Shown piece by piece: positions 62,385 through 64,000 of a stretch of 64,000 nt of DNA. Origin of the DNA: Halovulum sp039180525 (GTDB taxonomy: Bacteria > Pseudomonadota > Alphaproteobacteria > Rhodobacterales > Rhodobacteraceae); the NCBI GenBank assembly GCA_039180525.1, contig JBCDDF010000010.1, positions 1 through 64,000 on the forward strand, in the 5' to 3' direction. The stretch's first letter is position 1. Each line of letters begins with the position of its first letter. The position numbers were made by a program, and so were the translations under genes. The notes under the pieces were generated by a model. It worked only from the letters and a program-made list of their open reading frames with translations. It was not told where the DNA came from and searched no databases.

Positions 62385-62401
62385 CAGACTGAGTCAGTCT
62401 G
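62385..62401. repeat. 17-bp palindrome, copy 2
   Basis: CAGACTGAGTCAGTCTG is an 8-bp perfect inverted repeat around one base. Together with copy 1 it looks like a pair of operators or a subterminal element of the adjacent IS. Co-varying arm changes (ATT/AAT versus ACT/AGT) keep the dyad intact. Confidence 0.65.
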
Positions 62402-62693
62402 AAACGGTTTTGGCCTAAGGGATCGCGTCGGGAAACAACAGGGTGCCGGCACCAATTCGCCTGCTCAAGATCGCTTCCTGTCTTCGATCTTTGATCAGAC
62501 CGAAGGGCTTTGGGAGCGGCTTGAATCCAGACGCCAACTCGGGCCGTTACGCATATGGTGCGAGACGAATGATGTTTACACGGGCCGAGTGGAGGAACTT
62601 AAAAGACTTCTTTCTCGATGATCAGCGCCAAAGCTCAGCGGTCAATAGATCTCTCATTCGGATGCGATCGCCCCGCGTGTTATCCCGCCCACT
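62402..62693. other. Gap before the ABC ATPase, nothing recognised
   Basis: 292 bp from the second palindrome to the stop of the ABC ATPase. A plus-strand open frame (62443-62766) overlaps the ATPase gene antisense and has no family resemblance. No terminator with a T-run or RNA gene was found. Confidence 0.4.
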
Positions 62694-64000
62694 TCACCCC
62701 TCCCCACCCGCTGCCCTCGGGCCGGCAGACAGTGCAAAGGCCGCGTTTATCAGGGTTTTGGTATAGGCGGTTTGGGGGGCGGTGAAGATGCGTTCGACCG
62801 GGCCGGCCTCGACCACGTCGCCGGCTTTCATCACCAGGACTTTGTGGCTAAGCGCGCGGATAACGCGCAGATCGTGGCTGATAAAGATATAGGCCAGACC
62901 GTGGCGGGCCTGGAGCGTGCGCAGCAGTTCCACGATCTGAACCTGGACGGTCATGTCCAGCGCGGAGGTCGGTTCGTCCAGCACCACCAGCCGGGGTTGC
63001 AGGATCATGGCGCGCGCGATGGCGATGCGCTGGCGCTGACCGCCGGAAAACTCGTGCGGGTAGCGGGCCATCATCTGCGGCTCCAGCCCCACCTCGGTCA
63101 GGATGGCCTCCACGGCCGCGCGTGTGTCGGTGCCGGGGCGGTGGATGCGCAGACCCTCGGCGACGATCTGGCCCACGGTCATGCGCGGGCTGAGCGAACC
63201 GAACGGGTCCTGGAACACCATCTGCATATCGGCGCGCAGCGGCCGGAGCGCGGCGTTCTTCAGGCCAGAGATATCGCGGCCCAGAAAGGTGATCGGCCCC
63301 TCTGACGATATCAGCCGCATGATCGCCAGCGCCAACGTGGTCTTTCCGGAACCGCTTTCGCCAACCACGCCCAGGGTTTCGCCGGCGCGAACGTCGACGG
63401 TGGCGGCGTTGACCGCCTTGATGTGGCCCACCGTGCGGCGCAAGAACCCGCGCTGTATCGGGAACCAGATGCGCAGATCTTCGGTGCGAACGATCTGTTC
63501 GGCCTCTGCCGGGACGCAGGGCGGGGTGCCGCGCGCCTCGGCGGCAAGCAGTTTCTGGGTGTAGGGGTGCTGCGGGTCGGCGAAGATCCGGGCGGTGTCG
63601 CCCTGTTCCACGATCTCGCCCTGTTGCATGACGCAGACCCGGTCAGCGATGCGGCGCACAACATTCAGATCGTGGGTAATGAAGAGCATCCCCATGCGCT
63701 CACTGCGCTGGATTTCGGCCAGCAGTTCCAGGATCTGCGCCTCGATGGTGACATCGAGCGCCGTGGTCGGTTCGTCGGCGATCAAAAGCGCCGGGCCATT
63801 GGCCAGCGCCATGGCGATCATTACCCGCTGACGTTGACCGCCGGACAGCTGGTGCGGATAGGCGCTCAGCCGGCTTTCGGGGTCGCGGATGCCGACCCGG
63901 GTCAGCAAGTCGATCATGCGCGGGCGGGCCGCGCTTCGGCCAAGCCCCTGGTGCAGGGCCAGGCTTTCGCCCAACTGCTTTTCCACCGTGTGCAGCGGGT
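62694..64000 (-). CDS. Peptide/nickel-type ABC transporter, fused double ATPase (partial)
   Basis: At least 435 residues; the N-terminus lies beyond the right edge, since the frame stays open and reads PLHTVEKQLGESL at the border. It is a DppD-DppF (YejF-type) fusion. The first domain is cut off before its Walker A but keeps signature LSGGQRQRVMIAMALANGPA and Walker B LLIADEPTTALDVT. The second has Walker A VVGESGSGKTTLALA, signature FSGGQRQRIAIARAMILQPR, Walker B LVVLDEPTSALDMT, and oligopeptide-type C-terminal HKVLVMKAGDVVEAG and PQTAYTKTLINAAF. Intact members are about 530-550 residues. Probable substrates are oligopeptides, microcin-like compounds or nickel. Confidence 0.9.
   Translation of the reverse strand, partial: PLHTVEKQLGESLALHQGLGRSAARPRMIDLLTRVGIRDPESRLSAYPHQLSGGQRQRVMIAMALANGPALLIADEPTTALDVTIEAQILELLAEIQRSERMGMLFITHDLNVVRRIADRVCVMQQGEIVEQGDTARIFADPQHPYTQKLLAAEARGTPPCVPAEAEQIVRTEDLRIWFPIQRGFLRRTVGHIKAVNAATVDVRAGETLGVVGESGSGKTTLALAIMRLISSEGPITFLGRDISGLKNAALRPLRADMQMVFQDPFGSLSPRMTVGQIVAEGLRIHRPGTDTRAAVEAILTEVGLEPQMMARYPHEFSGGQRQRIAIARAMILQPRLVVLDEPTSALDMTVQVQIVELLRTLQARHGLAYIFISHDLRVIRALSHKVLVMKAGDVVEAGPVERIFTAPQTAYTKTLINAAFALSAGPRAAGGEG

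Overview
The window reads as chromosome of a GC-rich alphaproteobacterium of the Rhodobacterales (Roseobacter/Paracoccus/Rhodobacter relatives). Reasons: the fliF-fliH-fliN-fliP-fliG and motA blocks have a Rhodobacterales look; there is a RamB/ScfR-type short-chain fatty acyl regulator, a MucR-type regulator, many Liv- and His-type amino-acid ABC transporters, and a complete beta-hydroxyaspartate cycle (bhc) cluster, a pathway characterised in Paracoccus denitrificans and common in marine Rhodobacterales. No rRNA, CRISPR array, prophage or replication origin was seen.

Layout. 1-560: nested insertion-sequence debris. 844-10128: flagellar/motor block. A leftward operon (fliL, a coiled-coil membrane protein, a MotE-like protein, motA and a 786-residue periplasmic repeat protein) diverges from a rightward operon (fliF, fliH, fliN, fliP, fliG) across a CtrA-like site. 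10129-10939: no convincing gene. 10940-20810: leftward transporter-plus-acetyl-CoA-synthetase operon (Liv-type ABC transporter, acs, EamA exporter, I78 lipoprotein), diverging from a ScfR/RamB-type regulator. 20842-33434: housekeeping genes (trpF, lapA-like, ihfB, sppA, rpsA, cmk, a chemoreceptor, trmB, lnt, corC-like, ybeY, phoH). 33541-40197: a leftward run miaB, arginase, ornithine cyclodeaminase and a four-gene polar amino-acid ABC transporter, readable as uptake and breakdown of arginine/ornithine to proline. 40275-48233: mucR, an M3 oligopeptidase with a solute-binding protein and permease, a membrane protein of unknown role, and a dimethylglycine/sarcosine dehydrogenase-like flavoprotein. 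48459-49532: two small secreted cationic repeat proteins.

49572-61070 is the metabolic highlight. A leftward trio encodes an L-2-haloacid dehalogenase, an alpha/beta hydrolase and a serine/threonine-dehydratase-like enzyme. Next come a VOC protein, a P1-family hydrolase, a cupin and an SDR. Then the IclR regulator bhcR diverges from bhcABCD, which together convert two glyoxylate to oxaloacetate without carbon loss. A divergent GAPDH-like gene follows bhcD by 28 bp. tRNA-Gly(GCC) sits at 61135, followed by a decayed IS1182-type transposase, two look-alike 17-bp palindromes, and a peptide/nickel-type ABC ATPase that runs off the right edge.

Possible connections (inference): acetate activated by Acs would yield glyoxylate through acetyl-CoA assimilation, and haloacetate dehalogenation would yield glycolate and then glyoxylate. 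Both could feed the bhc cycle. The arginine/ornithine and methylated-glycine modules fit an organism that lives on small nitrogenous compounds.
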